DNA of 64,000 bases from Pictodentalium vernedei (GCA_031216915.1 CM062292.1:1546457-1610456), one strand, 5' to 3'; numbered from the stretch's first letter, positions 34,064-46,277 are shown. Notes: generated by a model from the letters alone, not told the origin. Numbers and translations: made by a program.

Positions 34064-37000
34064 ATGTTCGAAAAGTTGCAAGAAATGGATGTTGATGAGT
34101 ACATCAACACCACTTTTTTCCAACAAAATGCCCCTGATTTTCGTCTCAGGAAGGATCTCCTAACAGACAATAACCTAGGAAACCTTTTGGGGCAATTTCG
34201 CTCATACGTCCACCATCCAAACCACCAACTAAACATGGATAATACAAATAATACTAAAATTATACAATGGAATTGTAGAGGTTTTAGGGCAAATTTTAAT
34301 GAACTGGGTCTTTTATGTCAAAAATATAAACCTGCTGCTTTTTGCTTGCAGGAAACACCCCTGAAGAAACCTGACACTCATGATCATCCTGCTTTATGGG
34401 ATATAATTCATATAATGCATTGGCAGATCAAAATGGCCTTCATCTGCGTGGAACATTGGTCTTGGTCAGAAACGACATTATTCACAGTTCTGTTTCTTTA
34501 CATTCAAATTTACAGGCTGTAGCGGTACGACTGACTTTAGGCAAGACAGTCACGTTTTGTTCAATTTATGTGTCTCCAAATAAACCACTTCGGCTGACTG
34601 ATCTTGAACATCTGATTCATCATCTCCCCACTCCGTACATGTTGTTGGGTGAATTTAACGCTCATGGCCCTCTTTGGGGTGATTCCTGCAGCAAAAAAGA
34701 CCTGAAAGGCAAAACAATAGAAGAACTTGTTACAAAATATGACTTGTGTTTGTTAAATGGTTGGTCAGACACAGACCTACACCCAGCATCTGGTTCTTAC
34801 ACCTCAATTGATCTTACAATTGCATGCCCTTCTATCTTCCTTGATTTTTCTTGGAAGGTAGAAGATGACATGTGCGGAAGTGATCACTTTCCAATTGTGT
34901 TGGTGAGTTTAGTTCCGGCAGATGACAAGAGAGTGCCCTAGTGGAACTTCAAAAAGACTGACTGGAACACTTTCTCGTCGCTTTGTTCTAAACGCCTCAC
35001 AAGAGAGAAATTCAGGAGACTGCTAACCAAATAGAACATTTTACAAACGAGTTGCTTGACATTGCAAACACAGTCATCCCTAAAACCTCGGCAAATCCGA
35101 AACGTTTCACCGAACCATGGTTTGATAATGAATGTAAAAAAAACTATAAAAGATCTCAAGAAAACTGGACGGGAATTTAACAAGTCACCAACCACACCTA
35201 ATTTAAATAAGCTACGTATAAATCGAGCAAAAACAAGTCGACTTATAAAAAAAAGGAAAAATTCTTGGGAAACTTATGTTTCTAACATTAACCAAAACAC
35301 ACCCATCGCTAAAATTTGGAAAATGACTAAAATGATTAAAGGAAAAGAAACAAAATCAACTATACAACACCTTTAAGGCAGCAACACATTAATTACATCC
35401 CAAACAGAAATTTCAAACAAACTGGCTTCCACATTTTCTAAACATTCGTCGTCTGAAAATTGTAATCCAGAATTCATCAAAATTAAAAAACAACAAGAAA
35501 AACAAAAGTTTAAATTTACCTCTAATAATTTAGATGATTTCAATGACCCTTTCTCTGGGGAAAAGTTGAGTAAGGGTACTGCCATAGGTCCCGACGAAAT
35601 ACATTACAAAATGTTAAAACATTTGCCACATTCATCACTTGAACTTTTACTGTCAGTTTCTAATGACATTTGGGTTACTGGCCAGTTTCCACCTTCCTGG
35701 TGAAAGGCAACAGTTATTCCCATTCCAAAGCCTGATAAAGATCACTGGAATCCAAGTAATTACAGACCAATTGCACTAACTAGTTGTCTGTGTAAGACCA
35801 TGGAGAGGATGATCAATGATCGGCTTGTCTGGTTTCTGTAATCGAACAATCTACTTGCGAATGTTCATTGTGGTTTCAGAAACCAGAGAAGTACTGTGGA
35901 TCATTTGGCCAGACTTGAAGCATTTATACGAAATGCCTTTGCCAGAAAAGAACATGGTGTCGCAATTTTCTTTGACCTGGAAAAGGCATATGATACAACG
36001 TGAACGTATGGGATTTTAAAAGATCGTTTTAACATGGGGTTGAGAGGACGTATGCCTCTTTTTATTGAAAACGTTTTAAAGGACCGTCAATTTCAGGATC
36101 GTGTTACGTCAACGTTATCTGATCCTCACGAGCAGGAATTGGGGGTTCCTCAGGGTAATATTTTATCTGTTACCCTTTTCTCGGTGAAAATAAATAGTAT
36201 CATTGATGCAGTTGAGAATATGGTAGATTCTTCATTGTATGTCGATGATTTTGTAATCTGTTATAGCAGTAAAAATATGAATGCTGTCGAGCACATACTT
36301 CAGCTGTGTTTAAATAGAAGCCACAAATGGGCTACAAAAAACGGTTTTAAGTTTTCAAAGACCAAAGCTCATTGTTTTCATTTCTGTAAGCTCCGGAAGC
36401 ATCATCTGGATCAAGAGTTGCAAATGGATGGAAGTACCATTAAAGTTGTTAAAGAAGTGAAATTATTAGGTTTGTTGTTTGGCAGCAAACTGAATTTCAC
36501 TTCTCACATAAAACAACTGAAAGTTAAATGTGAGAAAGCATTAAACTCCTGAAGGTTGTTTGTAGCACTGATTGGGGTGCTGACCAAAAAACATTACTCC
36601 ACCTGTATAGATCACTTGTTCGATCAAAATTAGATTACAGTTGTACAGTTTACTTACGGTTCTGCTTTTCGAACGTCACCAATGATCCCAATGCTTGTTG
36701 AAGCGGAGGAGCCTTCTCTAGAGAAGCGCTGAATTAAATTTTCTCTACATTCTTTATCTAAACGTTTGGCCAATCCTTCAAATCCTGCTTATAATTGTGT
36801 TTCAGACCCTCAAAATGTTGATTTTTTAACCAGGAACATATTCGTCCATTGGGAATTAGAATGAAACCCCACATGGAGTCTGCCAAACTTGCTTCTGATT
36901 CTACAAAAGAAAACCGCAAATAACATATTCCTCCTTGGCATCTTAAAAAAACCTACAATTATTTTGGACATTGCTTGTACCAAAAAATCTGATACCAATT

Positions 37001-37285
37001 CTTTGCAGTTCAAACAAAAATATGCCGAAATAAAGTCCAAGTATAGTACATATACAAGGATCTATACGGATGGATCTAAAGATGGTGACAAAGTATCATC
37101 AGCTGGTGTTACTGGTGATCTTATCACCTCAATCAGATTACCGAATCAGAGTTCTATTTTCACACCTGAAGTTAAAGCTACACAACTCGCGCTTGAGCAC
37201 ATCGAATATATACAGGAAAAGAAGACGATTATTTATTCCGACTCTCTTTCCTCTTTACTTGCTTTACTCAACCCCAAGTTGAAGA
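34064..37285 (+). pseudogene. LINE ORF2: endonuclease, reverse transcriptase, RNase H (broken)
   Basis: Endonuclease motifs are IIQWNCRGF at about 34257, FCLQETPL at about 34345, GEFNAHGPLWG at about 34650 and GSDHFPIVL at about 34878. Reverse transcriptase follows with NYRPIALTSCL (35760), FFDLEKAYD (35970), GVPQGNILS (36145) and YVDDFVIC (36238), the last being the catalytic palm. RNase H begins near 37050 with IYTDGSKDG and has a YSDSLSSL segment near 37235. At least five breaks are visible: frameshifts near 34400 and 34960, and stops near 35700, 35838 and 36000. The reading continues after the SINE at 37670. Confidence 0.85.
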
Positions 37286-37288
37286 ACC

Positions 37289-37656
37289 GTCTGGGAGCGC
37301 GGTGGCTCAGTAGGTAGAGGTGCAGGCTGCAAGCCAAGAGGTCCTCGGTTCGAATCCTAGCTGCGGCAACCGCGTTGTGTCCTTAGGCAAGACACTTCAT
37401 CTGCATTGACCGCGTGGGGGCACGGTGGCGTTGTGTGCTAAGGCGTACTGCACGTCGATGGTGCACTTGTCTTCAACCAATGCTAACCCTGCTTGTGTGG
37501 AGTTAGTATGTTGGGGAGCTGATAGTTGCTCGCCGTTGCTCGGTGGTTCTCTCCGGGTACTCCGGCTTCCTCCACCCGTAAAACTGTCACGGTATGATTA
37601 GCCATTGTGCATAAATATGTGACCTTAAACACCAATAAATAAATAAATAATAAATA
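37289..37656 (+). mobile_element. tRNA-headed SINE inserted in the LINE RNase H domain
   Basis: GAAGAACC flanks the element at 37281-37288 and 37657-37664, and LINE coding sequence resumes directly after it. The head shows GTGGCTCAGTAGGTAGAGG (A-box) and GGTTCGAATCC (B-box); the body contains TCTCCGGGTACTCCGGCTTC and the tail is an AATA-rich repeat. The same family occurs at 21432-21796. It must have inserted after the LINE. Confidence 0.9.
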
Positions 37657-37664
37657 GAAGAACC

Positions 37665-38186
37665 TTTTCATTTTGGAGGTTCGTGAGAAGCTAACAACTC
37701 TCATGTCTGACCAATATGATATCGTGTTTTGCTGGTTACCCGGACATGTAGGTGTCGCTGGTAACACTAGAGCAGACAGTGCAGCAAAACAGGCTTTAAC
37801 CAAGCCTTTTACTGATTTTAACATCCCTTTCAGTGACTTCAAGCCATATATCAATAACTTCATCAAATCTGTATAGCAGGCGGATTGGGATGGAGCGACA
37901 AATAACAAGCTCCATCGATTCCGATCAACTATTTCTGATCACTACTCGTCTAGTAACCTTTGAAGAAAGGATCTTGCAGTTTTGACACGATGTCATATTG
38001 GTCATACACGACTAACACATTCCTTTTTGTGGGAGAGTACTGTGCGATCAGAGTGTATTCCCTGCCAGCAGGTATTGTCAGTGGAACACATTCTTTTACA
38101 TTGTAATCGTCTAATCGTCTATCCGTAAGTTCAGCTTCACTACCTTCAATCTATGAGAGCGCTTTGGACATGGGCATGGTTTCAAC
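37665..38186 (+). pseudogene. LINE ORF2 carboxy-terminal part after the SINE
   Basis: Translation gives LPGHVGVAGNTRADSAAKQA near 37735-37795, the last active-site block of LINE RNase H. A Cys/His tail follows in other frames (CIPCQQ then VEHILLHC near 38060-38105), common at the end of these ORF2 proteins. Frameshifts are present near 37880 and 37960. The 60-bp tandem array starts where this homology ends. Confidence 0.75.
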
Positions 38187-38612
38187 CAATGGACTTCCGA
38201 ATGACACTCGACGTCCCATGCATTGTCGGTCTTCTAAACTGCTAATAATTACTCTTCCGAGTGACACTCGACGTCCCATGCATTGACGGTCTTCTAAACT
38301 GCTAATAATTACTCTTCCGAGTGGCACTCGACGTCCCATGCATTGACGGTCTTCTAAACTGCTAATAATTACTCTTCCGAGTGACACTCGACGTCCCATG
38401 CATTGACGGTCTTCTAAACTGCTAATAATTACTCTTCCGAGTGACACTCGACGTCCCATGCATTGACGGTCTTCTAAACTGCTAATAATTACTCTTCCGA
38501 GTGACACTCGACGTCCCATGCATTGTCGGTCTTCTAAACTGCTAATAATTACTCTTCCTAGTGACACTCGACGTCCCATGCATTGTCGGTCTTCTAAACT
38601 GCTAGTAATTAC
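38187..38612. repeat. 60-bp minisatellite, 7 copies
   Basis: The unit contains TCCGAGTGACACTCGACGTC followed by CCATGCATTG, a CGGTCTTCTAAACTGC block and TAATAATTACTCT. Copies are almost identical, with single changes (GACGG versus GTCGG). The array begins exactly at the carboxy-terminal end of the preceding LINE, so it may have arisen from the LINE 3' end. The 142-codon minus-strand frame across it is a by-product. Confidence 0.95.
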
Positions 38613-38799
38613 TGACTGGTTAAAAGTATACTTTAAATTATTCAGTCAGCCATTGACTTTCTTTCTCTATAGTTCCCAATCAACAAAATGTTACTCCTCC
38701 CCAGCCGACTACTATCCTTACCTCATCTCACCTGTTTATCGCCGTTATTTTCCAGCCCTAACTTTCTGAAATCCTGATTAAAAAAAAACACTGTTTAGA

Positions 38800-41700
38800 C
38801 TTCAGCAGTGACATACAATCCTTATATTTGTTAGTGAAGCGATGAACGGCTGTCACAAGCTTACACCAAATATGCTTTATTCAAATTTTAACTACACAAT
38901 TTTTATAGCTGTTATTCTACCACTGCTCATGGTCCACATCTCTCTACTTTACACGACGTGCACTCATAGCGAATGATAAGATAACGTTGGATGGGATACA
39001 GAGTGACGACCGATACAATTTTGCATCCAAGTATAATCACTCGATGAGTCGTTTGCAAGACGATGATTCAGAGTCCCCTTTCTCCATCCATGGTCATTCA
39101 TGCAATTATTTTTCCCCTTCCAAGTTCCCACAAAATTTCCACAGACATGACAAAAATGTAACCCTTCTTAGTCTAAATTGTAGAAGCCTTAGTGCAAACT
39201 GGGACTCATTCTTCAACTTCCTTTGTGACATTCAGCAAGGTGAGAATATGTTCAACGTAATTGGTCTAACAGAAATCTTCAAACTTCACGAGCATCTCAG
39301 TTACAAAATTGATGGCTACCACCCAATCGTCTACAAGACCCGCCCTAGTCCAAATAACAGCAGGGGAGGAGTGGGTCTTTTTATTTCTGAGAATGCTTCT
39401 TTCAGACTGAGACCCGACCTGACGATCTTCATTCCAAATGTCATTGAAAGTATTTTCACAGAAATTAATCCAGGGCGCAAAAACTCGTACATGGTTGGAT
39501 GCATATACAGGCCAAACACTGCACTTCTAGCTGATATTGACGTGTTTGTCTCGTCCATAAGCGACATTCCCACCAAATTCAACTCAGAGCACAGCAGGGC
39601 TTTCTTACTAGACGATTTTAACATAGATTTGCTGAATTTTAATAATCACAGCAAAACTAACGCATTCATAGATAATATGTTTAGTGACGGATTCTTGCCA
39701 GTAATAACAAAACCAACCAGAATAACCTAGTATTCAGCGACCTTAATTGAACATATTTATTCCAATAATGTATCCGCGAACTACAATGCGGGAATATTAA
39801 TCACTGATATTTCTGATCACTTCGCCACATTTTACATACAGGAAGGTGATAACGAGCCCGACAAGCCATTACCTCAACTTAGAAGATCACTTAAGAGAGA
39901 AAATGTTGAACTATTCAAAAATTTGCTCCATAACACTAGTTTCGATTCAGTGTATAGCTGTACGTGTGCCAATGCAGCATACGAAACCTTTTTGGATGCC
40001 TACCTTGACACATTCGAATCGGCATTTCCGCTGAGAAGCTTGGATTTACCCAAAAAGCTCATAAAACGTAAGCCCTGGATGACATCGGGTCTGCTACAGT
40101 CCTCCCAAACTAAACATAAACTTTACCTAGTCAAACTGAGAAAACCCACGGAAATTAATATCAAGAAATATAAAACGTTCTCCTCGATTCTTAATCAATT
40201 AAAGAGACGAAGTAAGGCTACATACCACAATGACGTTATAGAAACAAATAGACGCGACTCTAAAAAAAACATGGTAAATACTTCGTACCTTAATGAACAA
40301 ATCAAAATCAGCGGCGACGCTTCCACCTAGCATATCTCATAATAATGTTGAAATATCTGACCCCGAAAAAATCGCCTCCAGTTTTTATGATTACTTCTCA
40401 GAAATTGGGCAGACTATTAACGATAACGTCCCCACCTCCGATAACAACTTCGGTGACTTCATGAACGGAAATTATCCGGACTCCTTTTTTATCACCCCAA
40501 CAAACGAGCAAGAAATCATACTGACAGCCGGACAATTGAAAGGGAAAATGAGTACCGATGCTTACAATTTATCAACAAAAATTATGAAAGAGGCCATTTG
40601 TGAGATCGCAAAACCCCTGGCCTATATATTCAATCAGTCATTTATACAAGGTAAAGTCCCCGATAAAATGAAAATAGCAAAGGTGATACCAATTTTCAAA
40701 GGGGCTAATTCTCGTGAGCTGGGTAACTACAGACCAATTAGTTTATTTCCGGCTTTTTCGAAACTTCTGGAGAAAATAATGAACCGGGGACTCTCTAATT
40801 TTCTCAATGACTTCAATATACTGTACCAACATCAGTACGGCTTTCGCAAAAATCATTCCACTTTTCACCCCATTATGCATCTTTGGCAGTATGTCGCTGA
40901 ATGCAACGACAAGCCTACAAAAGACTCTACTCTAGCCGTCTTCCTTGATTTGTCTAAGGCATTTGACTCCATCAGTCACGAAATTTTACTTAATAAAATG
41001 GGATTCTACGGAATAAGAGGGATAAGTAAACTTTGGTTCCAAAGCTATTTATCAGACAGAGAACAGTATGTGGAATATAATACGAATCGATCCCCAAATC
41101 GACATGTCACTTGCGGGGTCCCCCAGAGGTCTGTGTTGGGGCCTATCCTCTTCTTAATTTACGTGAATGATATGAGATATTCCACTATTCTTAACCTGTT
41201 ATCATTTGCCGACGACACAACGCCGTTCACAGCTGGACATGACCCGAATACTCTGGAGACTACAGTTAATACAGAGCTGATTAAAATATTCGACTGGTGC
41301 TGTTGCAACAGACTCCAAGTGAACGCCAGTAAATGTAAATATATTATGCTACACCCACCGAACAATCCGAACAAATCCGACTTAATAAATATTTTTCTTA
41401 ACAATACCAAGTTTTCACCCATAGGTAACTCCCAACAAGAAAAAGTCGCTAAGTTCTTAGGCGTATACCTTGACGAAAACCTCAATTTTAAGTACCACAT
41501 ATCCACAGTATGTTCCAAGATATCAAGTGCAATTTATTGTTTGAATAAAGTGAAAAACGTTATCCCCAAGAAATCACTGAAATTACTGTATTATACATTA
41601 GTTCATAGTCACTTACTGTATGGAATCCAAATTTGGGGGCATGAACCATCCAGCAGTAAAATATACTCCATACAGAAACGCGCGATGCGAGTAATTAGCT

Positions 41701-42480
41701 GTAAAAAGTTTAATAGCCATACTGATCCCCTATTCAAGGATAATAACATTCTAAAATTTAACGATCTTTACAAAGTGAATGTCTCTCTATTCATGCACGA
41801 CTGGAAAAACGATAGTTTGCCCGAATCATTCAGAACTTTTTTTAATGTATACTCTTTATCCGGACATCAAACAAGACAAGTTGGCATGATACAGTCGCAG
41901 AAAGCTAGAACCCAATTCTCTGCCAAACTGCCAAAACATAGCTTTCCAAAGATTTGGAATGGAATTGATTCTAACTTACGGGCCCTACCTTCCAGACATG
42001 TTTTCAGGAAACAACTTATTAAAGAATGCTTAGCAAGCTGCTCCTCACATGTTACCTGTTCTTATCAAAGGTGTCCAGACTGCAGACCTAACGCTCAATA
42101 ACACATGCACGTCGCCACACTTCCCTGTGGGACCCCTGATATGAGAGAAAGAAGTCGTCGCCTGGGTGCCAGAGTGCTCTATGTGCCAGTGGGACATAGG
42201 GCATTGTGGCACTATGGCGACCTTATATATGACGTCAATGAAGACAGAAATCGTCCTATTTGCCAATAACATTCCCACCTCATATTTACAAACGAGCGAT
42301 ATTTTAAACACTTCTACTCAAGGCGAAGACTGTTCGAGTCTTACCTGCCAAGAAAAAAACATTCTTAATCGCGTGACGCCATTGCCATCTTATGCCGGTG
42401 ACTTCTCCAGTTATCTCATCCCACTCGACCTCGAATTAATCTCCCTATCATGTCTTGACCCATCATCTCTCGTTTAATCT
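38800..42480 (+). mobile_element. Second non-LTR retrotransposon (CR1/jockey-like), nearly full-length ORF2
   Basis: It contains one long ORF2 (38987-42101) and a 3' region of several hundred bases. The exact ends are uncertain; an A-run at about 38781 separates it from the previous element. No RNase H domain follows the reverse transcriptase, unlike the upstream LINE. There is little decay, so this is the youngest LINE in the window. Confidence 0.75.
38987..42101 (+). pseudogene. LINE ORF2: endonuclease and reverse transcriptase, two breaks only
   Basis: The endonuclease part shows VTLLSLNCRSLS (about 39157), NSRGGVGLFIS (39355) and AFLLDDFNIDLL (39600). A single in-frame TAG at 39728-39730 interrupts it and the same frame resumes to 40328. 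One frameshift near 40310 then leads into the frame that runs open for 602 codons to 42101. That frame carries YRPISLFPAFSKLLEKIMN (40730), AVFLDLSKAFDS (40937), GVPQRSVLGPILFLIYVNDM (41117) and LLSFADDTT (41202), the palm with both catalytic Asp residues. The Gly before Ser in the GVPQxSVLGP motif is replaced by Arg. It would have made a target-primed reverse transcriptase. Confidence 0.9.
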
Positions 42481-42846
42481 TAATTGTCCAATTTTGTAGT
42501 CTACCGTCAGATTGCACTCGCGCATATCGGGTGCAGTCTTTCGCGTAGACTGGGAAGGGGCCAGCATGTTGACTCGAGGTCTTCCTTCTCCTGATCATTC
42601 ACTCAATAGCTGAGCCATGGGCATTGGTACTTATGAACATAAATATCCAGTCTACTCCATTTCTGTGTAATCATTTCTGTGTAGTCTTTTTCACTTCCTG
42701 GGGGCAACAGGAAGACAGCCAATGTGGCCATGTTGTCTCCCAACAATTTACCAGCGTATTCCATATATGTAAAACTCTTTGAGCAAATCTCACTTGTAAA
42801 TTTGGTATTTTGTTGAATAAACTTTTTCAGCCAATAGACCTCTGGA
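42102..42846. other. LINE 3' region and left flank of the Polinton, no gene recognised
   Basis: The frame at 42166-42477 (MCQWDIGHCG...) starts soon after the LINE stop and has no recognisable domain. The last 30 bases before 42847 (TTTCAGCCAATAGACCTCTGG) resemble the reverse complement of the sequence just outside the right terminal repeat. Confidence 0.45.
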
Positions 42847-43603
42847 GTAGGTAATATTTGAGAGTTCTAGACCATTTTTCAAAAAAACTGTACACGTACA
42901 CGTACATGTACGTGTACCGCCATAGGGGTTCAGTGTTAAATCGTGTACAGAGTGTAAAAAAATGTCAAAAATGTCGTTTTTTCATGGTGGTCTAGAACTC
43001 TCGGTGTTTTTTTTACCGTTCGGATCGCACTTTTAACTGTCAAAAAACCGTTGGCAAACGTGTGAAATTCGACGCATCGCTCGGAAGTGAAAACACGTAT
43101 GAAATTTGAAGAAAATGTAAATTTTAAAATTTTTGTCGACGTTCCCATTGCGGATCAGACCTTCGATCTATCGTTGGTGAACGCAAGCAAAAAAACGCTT
43201 TGAGAGTTCTAGACCAGCATCAAAAATGCGTTTTGAGAGTTCTGGACCACCTACGTTTGTGATCGCGTTTCGGACGTTCGAGGGTGCGATCCGATCGGAG
43301 AAAAACGATTGAGAGTTCTAGACCAGGAAAATAAAAAAAATCGATCTCAAAACCTTTTCTCGACGTTCACCAACGGTGAAAAGTGAGTGTAAAGTGTAGT
43401 TACTCATCGAGAATTTTTTTAAAAAAAATTTTAAAACCGATTTTGGCCTCCGGTACATCGACAAAATACGGTTTGAGAGTTCTGGACCACCACCACGTTC
43501 GCGATCGCGTTTCGTACGGTCTAGGGTGCGATCCGATCGGCGAAACCAATTTGCCGATTTACCTCGCGAGTTTTGTGAGGTGAATCGTGATAGAATCGGT
43601 TTT
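42847..43603 (+). repeat. Left terminal inverted repeat of the Polinton
   Basis: Reverse complement of 60380-61127 with a few per cent mismatches. It holds six copies of GAGAGTTCTRGACC (42861, 42989 reversed, 43202, 43235, 43311, 43475) and a GTAC/ACGT-rich palindrome near 42891-42917. Long terminal repeats of protein-primed elements are replication origins; the repeated 14-mers are candidates for binding sites, by inference. Confidence 0.92.
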
Positions 43604-44200
43604 GAGGAGTTTTTCAATTTTGTACTCAGTGTAAATAAAATAGCTTTTTTCATTCAATAGAGTCGACTATAAATTGAGTTCAACTTTAGATGGGTTTTAA
43701 GCGAGAAATTTGTGTTTAACTAACATTATGAAAACTTTGCAAAAATCCTTTCATTTTTTGTTCTTGTATAAATGAAAGGTTTTCCTTCAATGGATGACAT
43801 TGAAAACTCGAGTTTTGGAAAATTAGAACCGATGGAAATCGTCCGTTCACGTTTTGTCATAGCGAGTTTTGTGAGGTGAATTGTAATAGAATCAGTTTTG
43901 AGGAGTTTCAATTTTGTACTCAGTGTAAATAAAATAGCTTTTATCATTTCAATAGAGTCGACTATAAAATTGAGTCCAACTTTAGACGGGTTTTAAGTGA
44001 GAAAATTTGTCTTAACTAACATTATGAAATCTTCTTTGCAAAAATCCTTTCATTTTTGGTTCTTGTATACATGAAGGTTTTCGTTCAATGGATGACATTG
44101 AAAACTCGAGTTTGGAAAATTAGAACGGATGGAAATCGTCCGTTCACGTTTTGTCATAGCGAGTTTTGTGGTAAATCGTAATAATACAGTTTGTAGAATT
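43566..44200. repeat. ~297-bp tandem repeat next to the left terminal repeat, two copies plus a partial
   Basis: GCGAGTTTTGTGAGGTGAAT recurs at about 43566, 43863 and, in part, 44160. Between them are matching runs such as TTCAATGGATGACATTGAAA. The unit starts inside the terminal repeat, so part of the repeat edge was duplicated inward. No gene is visible from 43604 to 44746. Confidence 0.8.
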
Positions 44201-44746
44201 TTTTCATTCAAATAATTCCACTATAAAGCGTTTTCACTTAGATGGTTTTAAGAGATAAAATTGTGTTCTAAATTGACACTCATGTTTTGTTCCGGTGTGA
44301 ATGAAAGATATTTCGTTTTAATAATGGAAAATAAATCGCGTTTTCCACTCAGTCGGGTTTTAAGAGGTAATTGAATTTTAATCGACCTGTGATAATGTTT
44401 TGGAGATATGAATGAACCCTTTTAACGAATATAATTATTCTCAAACACATTAAATCAGAAACCGGTTTCTTATGCATTAAACTTTCAAACTTTTTCAAAG
44501 TTCTTCTGTTCATCACGGAGTGAATAATCGGTGATGTGATCTTTAACACGTTCGAGGGCAAAACGCATTTAGAGAGATTTATTTTGTAAATGTTTTTCCT
44601 AAACTGGTTTTAGTTATTATATGTTAAAGACAGAAGATTTTTATTTACTTAAAACATAAAAATAATTATACATTTAATTTTGAGAATAATAAAATAACTC
44701 ACGTTAGCATACTCTAAAGGAAATATTAATAATTTAAAAGCGAAAA

Positions 44747-45655
44747 ATGTTTTTACACATCACAGATTCCAAGTGGAGAGATCAACTTCTCAACGAATAT
44801 GAACGTGCTAAGAAGAGTATTCAATCAGCTGACAGAAGCAGGCGATTGGGAGAAACGGAATTAAAACGTGAAACCACAAAATTATTTAAACCCGTGATGG
44901 AGGTTCAGGAATGAAGTGAAAAGGAGATCATTGACGAACTGAGGCCCTTAAAAGAAAGTTCTTTGAGAATGGGTTCGTTGCCTGGTAGTTTTATGAGGGG
45001 GTTTTCCTTTCAAAGATCATCGCCGGATTACATTCTCATGAGGATCGAAACCGACGTGAGCGAAAGCTACGATGCGGCTTCGACTATCATCACTGATAGC
45101 GTCATGTCGACCGAGTATGGTGGTAAGAGAGATCTGTTGTATGGAATTTATAAGGATTCTGATGGAAGAACTTTTGTAGGCAACCCCGAAGTGCAAGAGG
45201 ATGATGATAATTTAATCGTCGGTTCGAATAGGTAAGAATTAACACCTGGACTGCGCAAATTGCTCCTTTTAGACAAGCCTGGAGATTACACGGATCGGGA
45301 TTTCGACAATTACGGCGACATTCTGGTTCAGACCCGCGCCATTAAGTGAAATAACGATGCCAGAGAAACGAGACCCAAAGTCAATAGAGGTTACAAGTGG
45401 ACGAAGGTGGTGAAACCCATATGGGATATGAATAAGAAGTTTGTCGAGTCGGTAACTGGCAAAGGGATGAAAACCACTTTTCTCCTGAGCGATTCTAACG
45501 CTCTGTCTCAGAGATTGAGATTGTTGATGGCAAGTAGATGCGCTGGTAACACTGGATTAGATAATGAGATAGTGAGCATATGCGACGAATTGTTATGGCA
45601 AAAGGTTTTGAATAAACACGATTACAAAAGGCTGATGAACGAATTGAAGGATTGA
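44747..45655 (+). pseudogene. Conserved Polinton-type protein of unknown function, three breaks
   Basis: The first plus-strand gene of the element starts at ATG 44747 (MFLHITDSKWRDQLLNEYER). An in-frame TGA at 44912-44914 precedes the continuation from 44963 to a stop at 45233-45235. After a shift, text such as TPGLRKLLLLDKPGDYTDRD leads to a second TGA at 45347-45349, and then KWTKVVKPIWDMNKKF through CDELLWQKVLNKHDYKRL to 45655. I recognise this as a protein often found next to the packaging ATPase in invertebrate Polintons; no function is established. The pattern YTDRDFDNY followed by a Lys/Trp-rich segment is its landmark. The original length would be about 300 residues. Confidence 0.7.
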
Positions 45656-45806
45656 TATATATATAATAAGTAGAGAGAACAAACAAACAAACAAAAATAT
45701 ATAAAATAAAAAAGGTAAATTTTACACTACAAAATAATAAAAAAGTATTTTAACAACAAACGATTTACCAGTGAAAAAACAAAAAAATGTATTATAAAAT
45801 AAAAAT

Positions 45807-46192
45807 ATGTTGGTGATAAAGAACAGGGGATACGTTAGAACTTACGTTCAAGGCGGTTCGGTTCTGGCATCGTCGATTCTATAATGCGAGCGTTCACGAG
45901 CGATGCAGGTAGAAAACTCGCATCGACCGCGTTTGAGGTCGGTAAGAAGACGGCTTTGGATGCTGGTAAGAAAGCCGCTTCCGAGGCTAGCGGTAGGATA
46001 GCTTCTGTGGCTGGCAAGAGGGCAGCCGACGCGTTGATCGACAAGTTGATCAGTCCGCCAGCGAAGCGAGCTACGTTAGAGCGATCGCCGAAAAGTTGGA
46101 AAGATTTTAAGAATGCTGTGGTACCCATACAAGATTTAGCCAAAATGACGAGTGGATCTGGATTGAAGAAAACTCGCGACGGTGTAATATAA
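45807..46192 (+). pseudogene. Basic, alanine-rich Polinton protein (possible core or capsid-associated protein)
   Basis: It begins with MLVIKNRGYVRTYVQGG at 45807 and shifts frame near 45855. It then continues as a 102-codon frame rich in Ala, Lys and Arg (KKTALDAGKKAASEASGRIA), ending at 46192. The strongly basic helix suggests DNA packaging or a membrane-active minor virion protein, as in adenovirus core proteins, but that is only an analogy. A TA-run near 45651-45662 upstream could be the promoter. It lies 85 bp before the packaging ATPase gene. Confidence 0.6.
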
Positions 46193-46277
46193 ATAAATAA
46201 TAATATTTCTAAAAACTGAGTTTGAAAAAACATAAAATTGTGTTTGCAAAAATCTAAAATAACAAAAATAAACAAAG

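Larger units (their letters stand above)
32200..38186 (+). mobile_element. Non-LTR retrotransposon with zinc-knuckle ORF1, endonuclease, RT and RNase H (decayed)
   Basis: An ORF1-type segment (32874-33605) is followed by APE endonuclease (about 34240-34940), reverse transcriptase (about 35580-36550), RNase H (about 37030-37280 and 37670-37880) and a Cys/His tail near 38050-38110. This is the order of RNase-H-bearing non-LTR elements related to the I/jockey group. The region 32200-32640, with TTTGCTCAATTGAGC repeats and a poly-G tract, is probably 5' untranslated sequence; its edge is uncertain. A SINE is inserted at 37289-37656. A 60-bp tandem array follows immediately. Confidence 0.75.
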
